DNA of 64,000 nucleotides from Chitinophaga polysaccharea (lineage in GTDB: Bacteria; Bacteroidota; Bacteroidia; Chitinophagales; Chitinophagaceae). The notes below the pieces were generated by a model. It had not been told where the DNA came from, made no database searches, and saw only the letters and a list, made by a program, of their open reading frames with translations. The translations under genes and the position numbers were made by a program. Location of the stretch: NCBI RefSeq assembly GCF_902150045.1, contig NZ_CABFVU010000001.1:3224001-3288000 (forward strand), written 5' to 3'. How positions within the stretch are numbered: the stretch's first letter is position 1; each line of letters opens with the position of its first letter. Positions 14,974-23,943 of this stretch are shown here, piece by piece.

Positions 14974-17292
14974 ATGTTCCAACGTTGTGTCAGACTCACC
15001 ATCTGTTCCCTTGCATTTTTATCCGCGTGCAATAATGGCGATGCACCGGGAAATCAGCAGGAAAAATTACCTGAAATTGTAGACTACAATTTTGATATAC
15101 GACCTGTTTTATCTGATAAATGCTTTGCCTGTCATGGCCCTGATGCCAATAAACGAGAAGCAGGCCTGCGGCTTGACATTGCCGATAGCGCCTATAAAGC
15201 GCTACGGGAAACACCGGGAGCACACGCATTGGTGCCCGGCAACCCGATGGCTTCCGTATTGTACCAGCGTATCAGCACCACAGACTCCTCTATGCGCATG
15301 CCGCCTCCCTCTACCAATATGGCGCTGAGCAATTACGAGATAAAGCTGATCGAGAAATGGATCAAACAAGGCGCAAAATATAAACCGCACTGGGCATTTG
15401 TCGCGCCGGTAACACCCGCATTGCCCAAAGTAAACAAAGAGAAATGGGCGCGCAACGAAATAGATTATTTTGTATTGGCCCGCATGGAAGAAAAAGGGCT
15501 GGAACCCAATCCTGCAGCAGATCATGAAAGATTGCTGAAACGTCTTTGCCTCGATCTTACCGGTCTGCCGCCGTCGCCGGAAAGAATGGACCGCTTTGCA
15601 AAAGATACCAGCGACGCAGGGTATGAACGTATGGTAGACGAACTGCTGGCCGACAGCGCCTATGGGGAAAAAATGGCGGTACACTGGATGGATGTGGCCC
15701 GGTATGCTGATTCACACGGCTACCAGGACGACAACTACCGCACCATGTGGCCCTGGCGCGATTGGGTGATTCATGCCTTCAATGAAAACCTGTCTTATAA
15801 AGATTTTATTACCTGGCAGCTGGCAGGGGATATGATCCCCGGCGCCACCCGCGAACAACTACTGGCCTCCGGCTTTAACCGTAATCACAAGATCACGGAA
15901 GAAGGCGGCGTAATAGATGAAGAATACCGCATAGAATATGTAACAGACCGTACCAATACCTTTGGAAAAAGTATGTTGGGCATCACGATAGAATGCGCGC
16001 ATTGTCATGATCATAAATATGATCCTTTCTCACAAAAAGAATATTATGAGCTGTTTGCCTTCTTCAACAATGTAAAGGAAGTAGGCCTGCAATCTGTGGT
16101 GGGCGGCCCCGAAACCTACGCCAAAACGCCTTATATGGAGATCACCAAAGAAGATCTCAAAGGAGTGCTCAGCTTCATCAACAAACAGGATACCAACCGC
16201 CTCATCGTATCTGTAATGGGCGAGAAGGATACTACGCGGAAAACGTATATCCTTGGCCGTGGTAACTATGATAACCCCACGCTGGAAGTACAGCCCGAAA
16301 CACCGCACGCCGTATTGCCGTTTGATATAAAGCAGTACCCGGCTAACCGCCTCGGATTGGCGGGCTGGTTGTTCGATAAACGGAACCCGCTCACCGCAAG
16401 GGTTTTTGTGAACCAGCAATGGCAGGAAATATTCGGCAGGGGCATCGTGAAAAGTACCGGCGATTTCGGCATGCAGGGCGATCTGCCAAGTAATCCCCAG
16501 CTGCTCGACTGGCTGGCAGTTGATTTTATGCGGCATGGCTGGAATATTAAACGGCTCATGAAACAGATAGTGATGACTACCACCTACCGGCAGTCGGCCA
16601 CTATCTCTAAAGAGAAACTGAAAGCAGATCCTGAAAATATTTATCTCTCCCGTGGGCCACGGTTCCGCCTTACAGCGGAAGGTGTGCGCGACCTGGTGCT
16701 GAAAAGCAGCGGTTTGCTGGTACCTGAAATCGGGGGCCCAAGTGTAAAGCCCTACCAGCCCAAAGGCCTTTGGGAAATGGCCACCTCCGGCAGGGGCATC
16801 CTGGCCACTTACCGGCAGGATCATGGCAAAAGCCTTTACCGCAGAGGGTTGTATACGTTTATTAAACGCACCGTGCCGCCACCATCCATGATGATCTTTG
16901 ATGCAAGCAACCGCGATCAGTGCGAAGTAAAGCGCGCCAGTACCAATACGCCCCTGCAGGCGCTCATCATGCTCAATGATCCCACTGTGCTGGAAGCCTC
17001 CAGGGTATTGGCTTCCCGCCTTATGCAAAAGGATAACAATACTACCAGCAACATAACAAAGGCATTCCGTTTAATTGTTTGCCGCACACCGCAGAAACGT
17101 GAAGTTGATTTGCTGCAGAAATATTATGATCAGCAACAACAACTGTATAAACAGCAACCTGATAATGCGGTGAAGCTGCTGAAACATGGTGAGTACCCGA
17201 TGGCAGAGCACCTGGACAATGCTTCATGGGCTGCCATGATGCAGGTGATCACCACCATTTATAACATGGAAGAAACACTTTCAAAAACATAA
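14974..17292 (+). CDS. Planctomycete-type cytochrome c/DUF1549/DUF1553 lipoprotein
   Basis: A 772-residue exported protein. Starting at ATG 14974 gives a lipoprotein signal with lipobox L-S-A-C (Cys19); an in-frame TTG at 14962 is less likely. A PSCyt1 domain follows with the haem motif Cys50-F-A-C-H54, then DUF1549 (WARNEIDYFVLARMEEKGLEPNP to the CAHCHDHKYDPF region, which holds another C-x-x-C-H) and DUF1553 to the end (ANRLGLAGWLFDKRNPLTARVFVNQQW, NTPLQALIMLNDP). These proteins are abundant in Planctomycetes and occur in some Bacteroidota, often beside DUF1501 as here. The role is thought to be redox-linked polymer breakdown at the cell surface, but is not established. Confidence 0.9.
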   Translation: MFQRCVRLTICSLAFLSACNNGDAPGNQQEKLPEIVDYNFDIRPVLSDKCFACHGPDANKREAGLRLDIADSAYKALRETPGAHALVPGNPMASVLYQRISTTDSSMRMPPPSTNMALSNYEIKLIEKWIKQGAKYKPHWAFVAPVTPALPKVNKEKWARNEIDYFVLARMEEKGLEPNPAADHERLLKRLCLDLTGLPPSPERMDRFAKDTSDAGYERMVDELLADSAYGEKMAVHWMDVARYADSHGYQDDNYRTMWPWRDWVIHAFNENLSYKDFITWQLAGDMIPGATREQLLASGFNRNHKITEEGGVIDEEYRIEYVTDRTNTFGKSMLGITIECAHCHDHKYDPFSQKEYYELFAFFNNVKEVGLQSVVGGPETYAKTPYMEITKEDLKGVLSFINKQDTNRLIVSVMGEKDTTRKTYILGRGNYDNPTLEVQPETPHAVLPFDIKQYPANRLGLAGWLFDKRNPLTARVFVNQQWQEIFGRGIVKSTGDFGMQGDLPSNPQLLDWLAVDFMRHGWNIKRLMKQIVMTTTYRQSATISKEKLKADPENIYLSRGPRFRLTAEGVRDLVLKSSGLLVPEIGGPSVKPYQPKGLWEMATSGRGILATYRQDHGKSLYRRGLYTFIKRTVPPPSMMIFDASNRDQCEVKRASTNTPLQALIMLNDPTVLEASRVLASRLMQKDNNTTSNITKAFRLIVCRTPQKREVDLLQKYYDQQQQLYKQQPDNAVKLLKHGEYPMAEHLDNASWAAMMQVITTIYNMEETLSKT

Positions 17293-17322
17293 CGATCGTA
17301 AAGTCACGCATAATAATGGCCG

Positions 17323-18777
17323 ATGAAAAACGAATTCATAGAACATCACCTGAACATGAACCGACGCAAGTTCCTGTCCCGCCTGAGTTTAGGCGTGGGC
17401 AGCCTGGCGCTGGGCTCATTGCTGGTTCCCGATCTTTTTGGAAAAAGCAGCGGGGAAGAAGCACCCTTTATCCCGGGCATGCCGCACTTCGCACCCAAGG
17501 CCAAAAGGGTCATCTACCTGTTTCAGAACGGGGCGCCATCCCAATTGGAAAGCTTCGACTATAAACCCAAGCTGCGGGAAATGATGGGGCAGGAGCTGCC
17601 TGCATCTATCCGTATGGGACAGCGCTTAACTGGAATGACCTCGGGGCAGTCGTCGTTCCCGCTGGTAGGCTCGCACTTCGATTTCAAACAGTATGGCGAA
17701 GCCCGCGCCTGGATCAGCGATCTGTTTCCTCACACGGCAGGAATTGTGGACGACATCTGCATTGTGCGCTCTATGTTCACGGAAGCCATTAACCATGATC
17801 CCGCGCTCACCTTTTTCCAGACAGGGGCCCAGCAGGGCAATCGCGCCAGTTTTGGCTCCTGGATGAGCTATGGACTGGGCAGTGAAAATAAGAACCTGCC
17901 TGCCTTCTGCGTGTTGTTGTCGAGAGGTAAGGGAAACGGGCAGGGGGTATATTCCAAATTATGGTCCAATGGATTCCTGGATAGCATCCACCAGGGCGTT
18001 CAGTTCAGCAGCGGCGAAAGCCCGGTGCTGTACCTGAATAACCCGGAAGGCATTGATATGGCCAACCGCCGCCAGATGCTGGACCAGCTGGCCGCGTTGA
18101 ACGATCAGTCGTATAAGGAATTTGGCGATCCTGAAATCAATACCAAGATACAGCAGTATGAAATGGCTTACCGTATGCAAACTGCTGTACCCGAACTTAC
18201 TGATCTCTCCAGGGAATCAGATGATATCATTAAGCTGTATGGACCGGATTGCCTGGTGCCCGGCACTTTTGCGGCAAACTGCCTGTTGTCCAGGAAGCTT
18301 TCTGAAAGCGGCGTACGCTTCATCCAGCTGTACCACCAGGGATGGGATCAGCATGGCAACCTGCCCAATGAAATGGCAGGGCAGGCAAAGGATGTGGACC
18401 GTGCTTCTGCAGCGCTGATCACCGATCTGAAGCAACGTGGCCTGCTGGATGAAACACTGGTGATATGGGGTGGTGAATTCGGAAGAACCAATTATTGCCA
18501 GGGTAAGATGACCGCCGATAATTACGGCCGCGATCATCATCCCCGCTGCTTCTCCATCTGGATGGCCGGTGGCGGTGTTAAGCCTGGTATCGTTTACGGG
18601 GAAACCGACGAATTCGGGTATAATATCGTAAAAGACCCGGTGCATGTGCACGATTTCCATGCTACCATCTTACACCTGATGGGACTGGACCACGAAAAAT
18701 TAACTTTCAAACACCAGGGTCGCCGTTATCGTCTTACAGACGTAGCCGGTAAGGTAATCCCCGGATTAATGGCCTGA
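17323..18777 (+). CDS. DUF1501 family exported protein
   Basis: A 484-residue protein with a twin-arginine-type signal: Arg14-Arg15 in NRRKFLSRLSLG followed by a hydrophobic stretch, so it is probably exported folded through Tat. The body is a DUF1501 domain with an alkaline-phosphatase/sulfatase-like core. Landmarks are VIYLFQNGAPSQLESFDYKP, VRSMFTEAINHDPA, FFQTGAQQGNRASFGSWMSYGLGSENKNLP, VIWGGEFGRTNY and GRDHHPRCFSIWMAGGGVKPG; the last two carry likely metal ligands. It lies 30 bases after the DUF1553 gene and 15 before the beta-propeller gene. Met12 is a possible alternative start that keeps the Tat motif. No substrate is known for the family. Confidence 0.92.
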   Translation: MKNEFIEHHLNMNRRKFLSRLSLGVGSLALGSLLVPDLFGKSSGEEAPFIPGMPHFAPKAKRVIYLFQNGAPSQLESFDYKPKLREMMGQELPASIRMGQRLTGMTSGQSSFPLVGSHFDFKQYGEARAWISDLFPHTAGIVDDICIVRSMFTEAINHDPALTFFQTGAQQGNRASFGSWMSYGLGSENKNLPAFCVLLSRGKGNGQGVYSKLWSNGFLDSIHQGVQFSSGESPVLYLNNPEGIDMANRRQMLDQLAALNDQSYKEFGDPEINTKIQQYEMAYRMQTAVPELTDLSRESDDIIKLYGPDCLVPGTFAANCLLSRKLSESGVRFIQLYHQGWDQHGNLPNEMAGQAKDVDRASAALITDLKQRGLLDETLVIWGGEFGRTNYCQGKMTADNYGRDHHPRCFSIWMAGGGVKPGIVYGETDEFGYNIVKDPVHVHDFHATILHLMGLDHEKLTFKHQGRRYRLTDVAGKVIPGLMA

Positions 18778-18792
18778 TAAAATATTGTTATA

Positions 18793-19818
18793 ATGGAAAG
18801 AAGAAAATTCATACAGTCGTCGGCGTTAGTAGCTGCCTCGTTTTATATTTCCCGCGATCTTTTTGCCAAACCCAAAGGACCGGTATACGGGCATAATGGT
18901 ATGCGCTATGTACTGGACACCAAATGGGGCACGCTCGACAGCAGCCGTTACCCTGTGAAAGACTGCCATGAGATGGTGCAGGACAAAAAAGGTCGCATCA
19001 TCCTGCTTACCAACGAAACAAAGAATAATATCCTTGTTTATAATAAGTCGGGCAAACTGCTGGATAACTGGGGCCATGAATTCCCCGGTGCACACGGGCT
19101 TACGCTGAGCAATGAAAACGGTACCGAGTATCTTTTCATCACAGATACCGAAAAACACCAGGTATACAAAACCACTATGGATGGTAAGATCCTGCTCACT
19201 ATTGACTATCCCGCTGAAACAGGCGTATATAAAAAGAAGGAGGAATTTGTACCTACGGAAACCACAGTAGCAGATAACGGTGATTTTTATATTGCAGATG
19301 GATATGGCGCACAATATGTAATGCGCTATGACCGCAATGGAAAGCTGCTGGGATATTTTGGAGGAAGGGGTCAGGGAGATGAACACCTGGACAATGCCCA
19401 CGGTATCGTGGTAGACCGTCGCAAAGGCACGCCTACGCTTATTGTTACCGATAGAACAAGGAATTGCTTTAAACGCTTCAGCCTCGACGGGCAGTTACAG
19501 GAAGTAATAGCCCTGCCCGGTGCATGCGTATGCCGCGCTGTGATAAAAGGAGATCACCTGTATGCAGCCGTGTTACGATCTCCCAATATGGATGCAAACG
19601 CAAGCGGCTTTGTAACCATACTGGATAAAGACAATAAGGTAGTATCCAATATTGGCGGCACCGCACCGGTGTATACCAACGGGAAACTGCAGCCTATGCA
19701 ACAGGCAGAAAAAATATTTGTGCACCCGCATGATGTATGTGTGGACGACGATGAAAATCTGTATGTAGCGCAATGGGCTTCCGGGAAAGTGTATCCATAT
19801 AAACTCAGGAGGGTATAA
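18793..19818 (+). CDS. NHL-type six-bladed beta-propeller, Tat signal
   Basis: A 341-residue exported propeller protein. It opens with MERRKFIQSSALVAASFY, a Tat-type signal. The mature part has repeated NHL/SMP-30-like blades, seen as HGLTLSNENG, VADNGDFYIADGYGAQYVMRYDRNGKLLGYFGGRGQGDEHLDNAHGIVVD-type segments and VHPHDVCVDDDENLYVAQWASGKVYPY at the end. Such propellers bind sugars or lactones, or act as scaffolds. Its stop and the next ATG share one base (TAATG), so it is coupled to the DUF2231/cytochrome gene and belongs to the same operon. Confidence 0.85.
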   Translation: MERRKFIQSSALVAASFYISRDLFAKPKGPVYGHNGMRYVLDTKWGTLDSSRYPVKDCHEMVQDKKGRIILLTNETKNNILVYNKSGKLLDNWGHEFPGAHGLTLSNENGTEYLFITDTEKHQVYKTTMDGKILLTIDYPAETGVYKKKEEFVPTETTVADNGDFYIADGYGAQYVMRYDRNGKLLGYFGGRGQGDEHLDNAHGIVVDRRKGTPTLIVTDRTRNCFKRFSLDGQLQEVIALPGACVCRAVIKGDHLYAAVLRSPNMDANASGFVTILDKDNKVVSNIGGTAPVYTNGKLQPMQQAEKIFVHPHDVCVDDDENLYVAQWASGKVYPYKLRRV

Positions 19819-21992
19819 TGACCGTGAAACAGCCATCCAGGTGGCAAAGCGCAGGCGGTAGCCTGTTATTTGCCGGCAATATTTTTATCCTTTTCCTACT
19901 GATCTTTGGCAACCGGGTAGTATTACCACCCTGGTTACAGGTGCTGGGCAGGATGCATCCCTTGTTGCTGCATTTTCCCATTGTACTGATCCTGGTAGCG
20001 GGCGTATTAACGTTTATCCGTTTACGTGAGCCGGCAGCAGAAGCATGGAAACAGCAGCTGGCCGGTGCATTATTGCTTGCCGGTGCGCTCAGTGCAGCCG
20101 TTACCGTTATAATGGGATTGTTCTTATCAGGTGAAGAAGGATATAACGGCAGCGGCACTTTACAATGGCATAAATGGAGCGGCGTAAGTATGTGCTGGCT
20201 GGCTTCTTTATTATTCTGGCTGGGCCAGTCGCCAATAAACCGGCCTGTATTGCAGAAAGGCGGCGTGCTCATCACAACCGTTTTGCTGGTGATCACCGGG
20301 CACTTCGGAGCCGACATCACGCATGGCGAAAATTTTGTACTGGCGCCTGTAACGCCTGCAGGCAAAGGGCCACAGGTGCCTTTTGACCAGGCGCTGGTAT
20401 ATGAACATCTTGTGAAACCGGTACTGGAAGAAAAATGTATGAACTGCCATAACGCAGGTAAAGCGAAAGGAGAACTGGCAATGGAACTGCCAGCCCAATT
20501 GCTGAAAGGCGGAAAAAGCGGTAAGTTGTTTGTAGCCGGAAAACCGGAAATGAGCCTCTTAATGGAAAGGCTTCATTTACCGCTGGATGCAAAAAAACAT
20601 ATGCCGCCTGCCGGCAAACCACAGCTCACCCCGGAAGAGGCGGACCTTCTCTATTACTGGATCAAAGGCGGCGCCGATTTCAAAATGAAAGTAGCTGCAT
20701 TGCCGGCGCACGACAGCCTGCGGCTGCTGGCAACTGCCATATTGCAGCCTGGCCCCTCGGCCGCTCCTGTGTATCATTTTGCTGCGGCAGATGAAAAACT
20801 GGTACAAAAGCTGAACAACAATTACCGCGTTATCTACCCAGTAGCGCTGAATGCAGCGCCACTGGTGGTGAACTGCTATAATAAAGACCAGTTCAATAGT
20901 AAGTCGATCGAAGAATTACTGCCGCTGAAAAAACAGATCATAGAAATGCACCTGCAGAAAATGCCGGTACAGGATGCTGATCTGAATATCATTGCACAGT
21001 TCCCTGAGCTGCGGGTGCTGAACCTCAGCTTTACTAACGTAAAGGGACAAACGCTGTCGGCCCTGGCAAAGCTGCCGCACCTGGAAAGCCTTTCCCTGTC
21101 GGGTACACCCGTTACCTTTCAGCAGTTGCTGGCTTTGAAAGCTGCGCCTGCACTGAAGGAGCTGTACCTGTGGAACACATCGCTTAGTGCAGCAGAACTG
21201 GATCAGCTGCCTGCTGCATTTAAACAGGTAGCTATTATCAAAGGATTTAAAGATGATGGTAAAGAATCGCTGAAACTGAACCAGCCTTTGCTGGCAAACA
21301 CTTCACCGGTTTTTCGCAGTACTGCACAACTGTTGCTGAAGCACCCTGTTAAAGGAGTGGAGATCCGCTACACCACTGATGGATCTGTGCCAGACAGCGT
21401 GAGCTCCCCACTGTTTAAAGACAGCCTCCTGCTGCAGGACAATACCACTATCCGCGCTATTGCCTGTAAAAAAGGCTGGTATGCGAGCGACCCGGTGCAG
21501 TTCAATTTTTATAAATCTGCGTATACGCCCGATAGTGTGGTGTTGCTTACACAACCGGATGGAAGCTACGCCGGTTCCGGCGCCAAAACTTTATGCGACG
21601 GGCAGAAAGGCGGTACAGACCAGGGCAACCAGAAATGGCTGGGTTATGTAAAAGAGCCGATGATAGCTATGTTGCTGTTTAAACAGCCCGTGCCCCTGCA
21701 ATCAGTTTCGGTAGGCATCTTAAGAAATATTAACGGGTATATTTTCCCTCCAGCCAAACTGGAAATATGGGGTGGCCCGGATGCGCAACACCTGAAACTG
21801 TTAAAAAGAATTATTCCTGCAGCAGGGAAAAAAGATGATCCTGCCGCCGCCATGGAAGTAGCGGGAACTTTCCCCGTTACGCATGTTTCCTGCGTGAAAC
21901 TGGTGCTGGATCCATTGCTGAAAATACCCGGCTGGCATCCTGGAAAAGGAAACAGGGGATGGGTATTTGCAGATGAGGTGTTGTTTAATTAG
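19818..21992 (+). CDS. Multidomain membrane protein: DUF2231, PSCyt1 cytochrome, LRR, chitobiase C-terminal-like, discoidin-like
   Basis: A 724-residue mosaic. Residues 1-165 hold about four membrane segments of the DUF2231 type (LHFPIVLILVAGVLTF, LLLAGALSAAVTVIMGLF). A cytochrome domain follows with C-M-N-C-H near residue 212 and KHMPPAGKPQLTPEEADLLYYWIKGGADF. Residues about 360-475 contain leucine-rich repeats (LRVLNLSFTNV, LESLSLSGTPV, LKELYLWNT). Residues about 490-565 carry a CHB_HEX_C-type beta domain (IRYTTDGSVPDS...TTIRAIACKKGW). The end resembles a discoidin/F5-8-type carbohydrate-binding domain (LEIWGG, VFADEVLFN). The mix suggests a membrane-anchored redox receptor that touches polysaccharide. 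Domain boundaries are estimates. Confidence 0.82.
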   Translation: MTVKQPSRWQSAGGSLLFAGNIFILFLLIFGNRVVLPPWLQVLGRMHPLLLHFPIVLILVAGVLTFIRLREPAAEAWKQQLAGALLLAGALSAAVTVIMGLFLSGEEGYNGSGTLQWHKWSGVSMCWLASLLFWLGQSPINRPVLQKGGVLITTVLLVITGHFGADITHGENFVLAPVTPAGKGPQVPFDQALVYEHLVKPVLEEKCMNCHNAGKAKGELAMELPAQLLKGGKSGKLFVAGKPEMSLLMERLHLPLDAKKHMPPAGKPQLTPEEADLLYYWIKGGADFKMKVAALPAHDSLRLLATAILQPGPSAAPVYHFAAADEKLVQKLNNNYRVIYPVALNAAPLVVNCYNKDQFNSKSIEELLPLKKQIIEMHLQKMPVQDADLNIIAQFPELRVLNLSFTNVKGQTLSALAKLPHLESLSLSGTPVTFQQLLALKAAPALKELYLWNTSLSAAELDQLPAAFKQVAIIKGFKDDGKESLKLNQPLLANTSPVFRSTAQLLLKHPVKGVEIRYTTDGSVPDSVSSPLFKDSLLLQDNTTIRAIACKKGWYASDPVQFNFYKSAYTPDSVVLLTQPDGSYAGSGAKTLCDGQKGGTDQGNQKWLGYVKEPMIAMLLFKQPVPLQSVSVGILRNINGYIFPPAKLEIWGGPDAQHLKLLKRIIPAAGKKDDPAAAMEVAGTFPVTHVSCVKLVLDPLLKIPGWHPGKGNRGWVFADEVLFN

Positions 21993-22038
21993 ATGTTAAA
22001 ATTCGCCTGCTTTTAAAGGGTTAACAGCGGATAAACAG

Positions 22039-22425
22039 ATGAAACAATATAAATACGAAGAAATAGCAGCGAACATTGAAAGTAAGATCACCGGTGGCCA
22101 GTATTTACCTGGTCACCGGTTACCTTCAGTGAGAACATTAAAACAGCAATACCGGACCAGCCTGAGCACCATACAGAGCGAATACGATGAACTATTGTTA
22201 AGAGGGCTGGTGGAAAGCGCTCCCCGTTCCGGCTACTATGTAAGCGCCCGCCCCGCCACCGGCAAAGGGACTGCCACTCCAATAGTAGGGGATCCTGTGT
22301 TCAGGAATAACCTGGCGGTTATCACTTCCCGGAATCTTAAACGCAGCGCCATTTCAAAATTCAACGTAGCAGCACCCGGCGCCCCAGCTGTTGCTGCAAC
22401 AGCTGTAACAGGATCTGTGGAATAA
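22039..22425 (+). pseudogene. Truncated GntR/MocR-type regulator (DNA-binding domain only)
   Basis: A 128-residue remnant or miniature regulator. Residues 1-75 form a GntR winged helix-turn-helix: YEEIAANIESKITGGQYLPGHRLPSVRTLKQQY, then SLSTIQSEYDELLLRGLVES and PRSGYYV. The following linker (DPVFRNNLAVITSRNL...SKFNVAAPG) matches what joins the DNA-binding domain to the aminotransferase domain in MocR/PdxR proteins. The frame then ends in an Ala/Thr/Val-rich tail, and only 50 bases remain before the next gene, so the aminotransferase domain is absent. It could still bind DNA as a domain fragment. It follows the cytochrome operon by 46 bases. Confidence 0.65.
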
Positions 22426-22477
22426 CAAAAGTAAATATTATCTTAACGCCTCATTATTCCACGTTTAATTGCTATGT

Positions 22478-23893
22478 ATGAGGTCCAGGTATCTTATCTT
22501 ATTTCTTCTCTTTTTTTATCATCTGCCATCATTTGCGCAACGGGTAAAGATTGCCTGCCTGGGAGCAAGCATCTGCGCGGGCGCCCGGTTGCAGCATCCT
22601 GAAACGGAATCTTACCCGGCCCAGCTGGGAAGGTTGCTGGGGCCAGGTTACGAGGTGACCAATTATGGCGTAAGCAGCACCACTTTGCTGAAAAAGGGTG
22701 ATTATCCTTACCGGAGCACCCAGCAGTTTAAGGCAGCGCTGGCAAGTAATCCGGACATTGTGCTGATTGACCTCGGAGGGAACGACAGCAAGCTGGTGAA
22801 CCGGGTGCATCTTGATGAGTATGAAGCGGACTACCGCGATATGATCCATATGCTCCGGGCCCTGCCTTCACATCCGCGTATCCTGCTGTTGCAGCCGGTT
22901 GTTTCATTTGTAAAAGACACCACGCAGATCTGGGACCCGGTGATCAGGGAACGGATCTTACCTAAAGTAAGACAGGTAGCTTATGATGAACAGGTGGAGC
23001 TGGTAAATTTGAACGCGCTGTTGATTGGTAAGCCGGGGCTGATGCCGGACGGTATTCACCCTGAACTGGAAGGCACTACGCTGATGGCCAAAACACTTTT
23101 TGAAGTGCTGCAGCCGGTGAGGGATACTGCTTTTGACCTTATCACTCGTCTACCGGGTAATAAAAAAATATCTTCCTTTTACGGTTACCGCTGTGCGGAT
23201 TTTGATTTCAGGGGCCGTGCCTGTAAAGTGGTAGCGCCAAAATTTGCAGCTGTGGGTCACCCGTGGATCTGGCGTGCACGTTTCTGGGGCCATGAGCCGC
23301 AAACAGATATCGCCTTGCTGGAAAGAGGTTATCATGTAGTGTATTGCGACGTAGCTGAGTTATTTGGCAACAGGGAAGCTGTACAATTATGGAATGGCTA
23401 TTATTCGCTGCTACATAAAGCCGGTTTGTCGCGGAAAGCAGTAATGGAAGGCATGAGCAGGGGAGCGGTATATGTATACAACTGGGCGGCTGAAAACCCG
23501 GACAAAGTAGCGGCGGTGTATGTAGATAATCCAGTGTTAGACCTGTGCAGCTGGCCGGGAAGCCAGTTCAGAAAGCAATTGTCCAAACGGGATGAATGGG
23601 AAACTTTCAGGAAGGATTATGGGTTTACGTCCGACAGTGCTGCGATAAACTTTAAAGGAAGCCCGTTATACAAAACGAAAGAAATTGTGAAAGGGGGGTA
23701 TCCTATGCTGCATGTACTGGCGGATGCGGATACAGACGTGCCTCCGGGGGAGAACACGCTACCTTTTGAAGCGAAAATAAAGGCGCTGAAAGGGAATATA
23801 ACGGTGATGCATAAACCGGGTTTCGCACATCATCCGCACAGTTTCCCCGATCCCACACCCATAGTGGATTTTATTCTTAAAGCGGCAAAGTAA
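22478..23893 (+). CDS. Two-domain esterase: SGNH hydrolase fused to alpha/beta hydrolase
   Basis: A 471-residue exported fusion with signal peptide 1-21 (PSFAQ). The SGNH half has its Ser31 in CLGASICAG (block I, with Ser-Ile-Cys in place of Asp-Ser-Leu), GGND at 100-103 and D191-G-I-H194 of block V. The second half is an alpha/beta hydrolase with nucleophile elbow Gly325-Met-Ser327-Arg-Gly329, an acid in the DADTD run (418-420) and a His in FAHHPH (450-454). Both active sites look intact, so it should be bifunctional, for example deacetylating or deacylating two kinds of ester on plant polysaccharide. The start at ATG 22478 fits the signal peptide; the frame opens at a TTG at 22469. It ends at a strong hairpin. 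Confidence 0.85.
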   Translation: MRSRYLILFLLFFYHLPSFAQRVKIACLGASICAGARLQHPETESYPAQLGRLLGPGYEVTNYGVSSTTLLKKGDYPYRSTQQFKAALASNPDIVLIDLGGNDSKLVNRVHLDEYEADYRDMIHMLRALPSHPRILLLQPVVSFVKDTTQIWDPVIRERILPKVRQVAYDEQVELVNLNALLIGKPGLMPDGIHPELEGTTLMAKTLFEVLQPVRDTAFDLITRLPGNKKISSFYGYRCADFDFRGRACKVVAPKFAAVGHPWIWRARFWGHEPQTDIALLERGYHVVYCDVAELFGNREAVQLWNGYYSLLHKAGLSRKAVMEGMSRGAVYVYNWAAENPDKVAAVYVDNPVLDLCSWPGSQFRKQLSKRDEWETFRKDYGFTSDSAAINFKGSPLYKTKEIVKGGYPMLHVLADADTDVPPGENTLPFEAKIKALKGNITVMHKPGFAHHPHSFPDPTPIVDFILKAAK

Positions 23894-23899
23894 TAAAGT

Positions 23900-23932
23900 A
23901 AAACGCCTTCGGTCATCAGACGAAGGCGTTTT
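23900..23932. terminator. Bidirectional terminator hairpin
   Basis: 12-bp perfect arms (AAAACGCCTTCG / CGAAGGCGTTTT) around a 9-base loop lie seven bases after the esterase stop. The arms end in A and T runs, so the hairpin works as an intrinsic terminator on both strands. The convergent gene ends at 23944. Confidence 0.92.
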
Positions 23933-23943
23933 GCTTTAATTAT

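Noticed and set aside
16030..17028. 332-codon open frame antisense to the DUF1553 gene
   Set aside because: It lies wholly inside a strongly supported gene, shows no family motif, and its His/Cys-rich composition is typical of a shadow frame.
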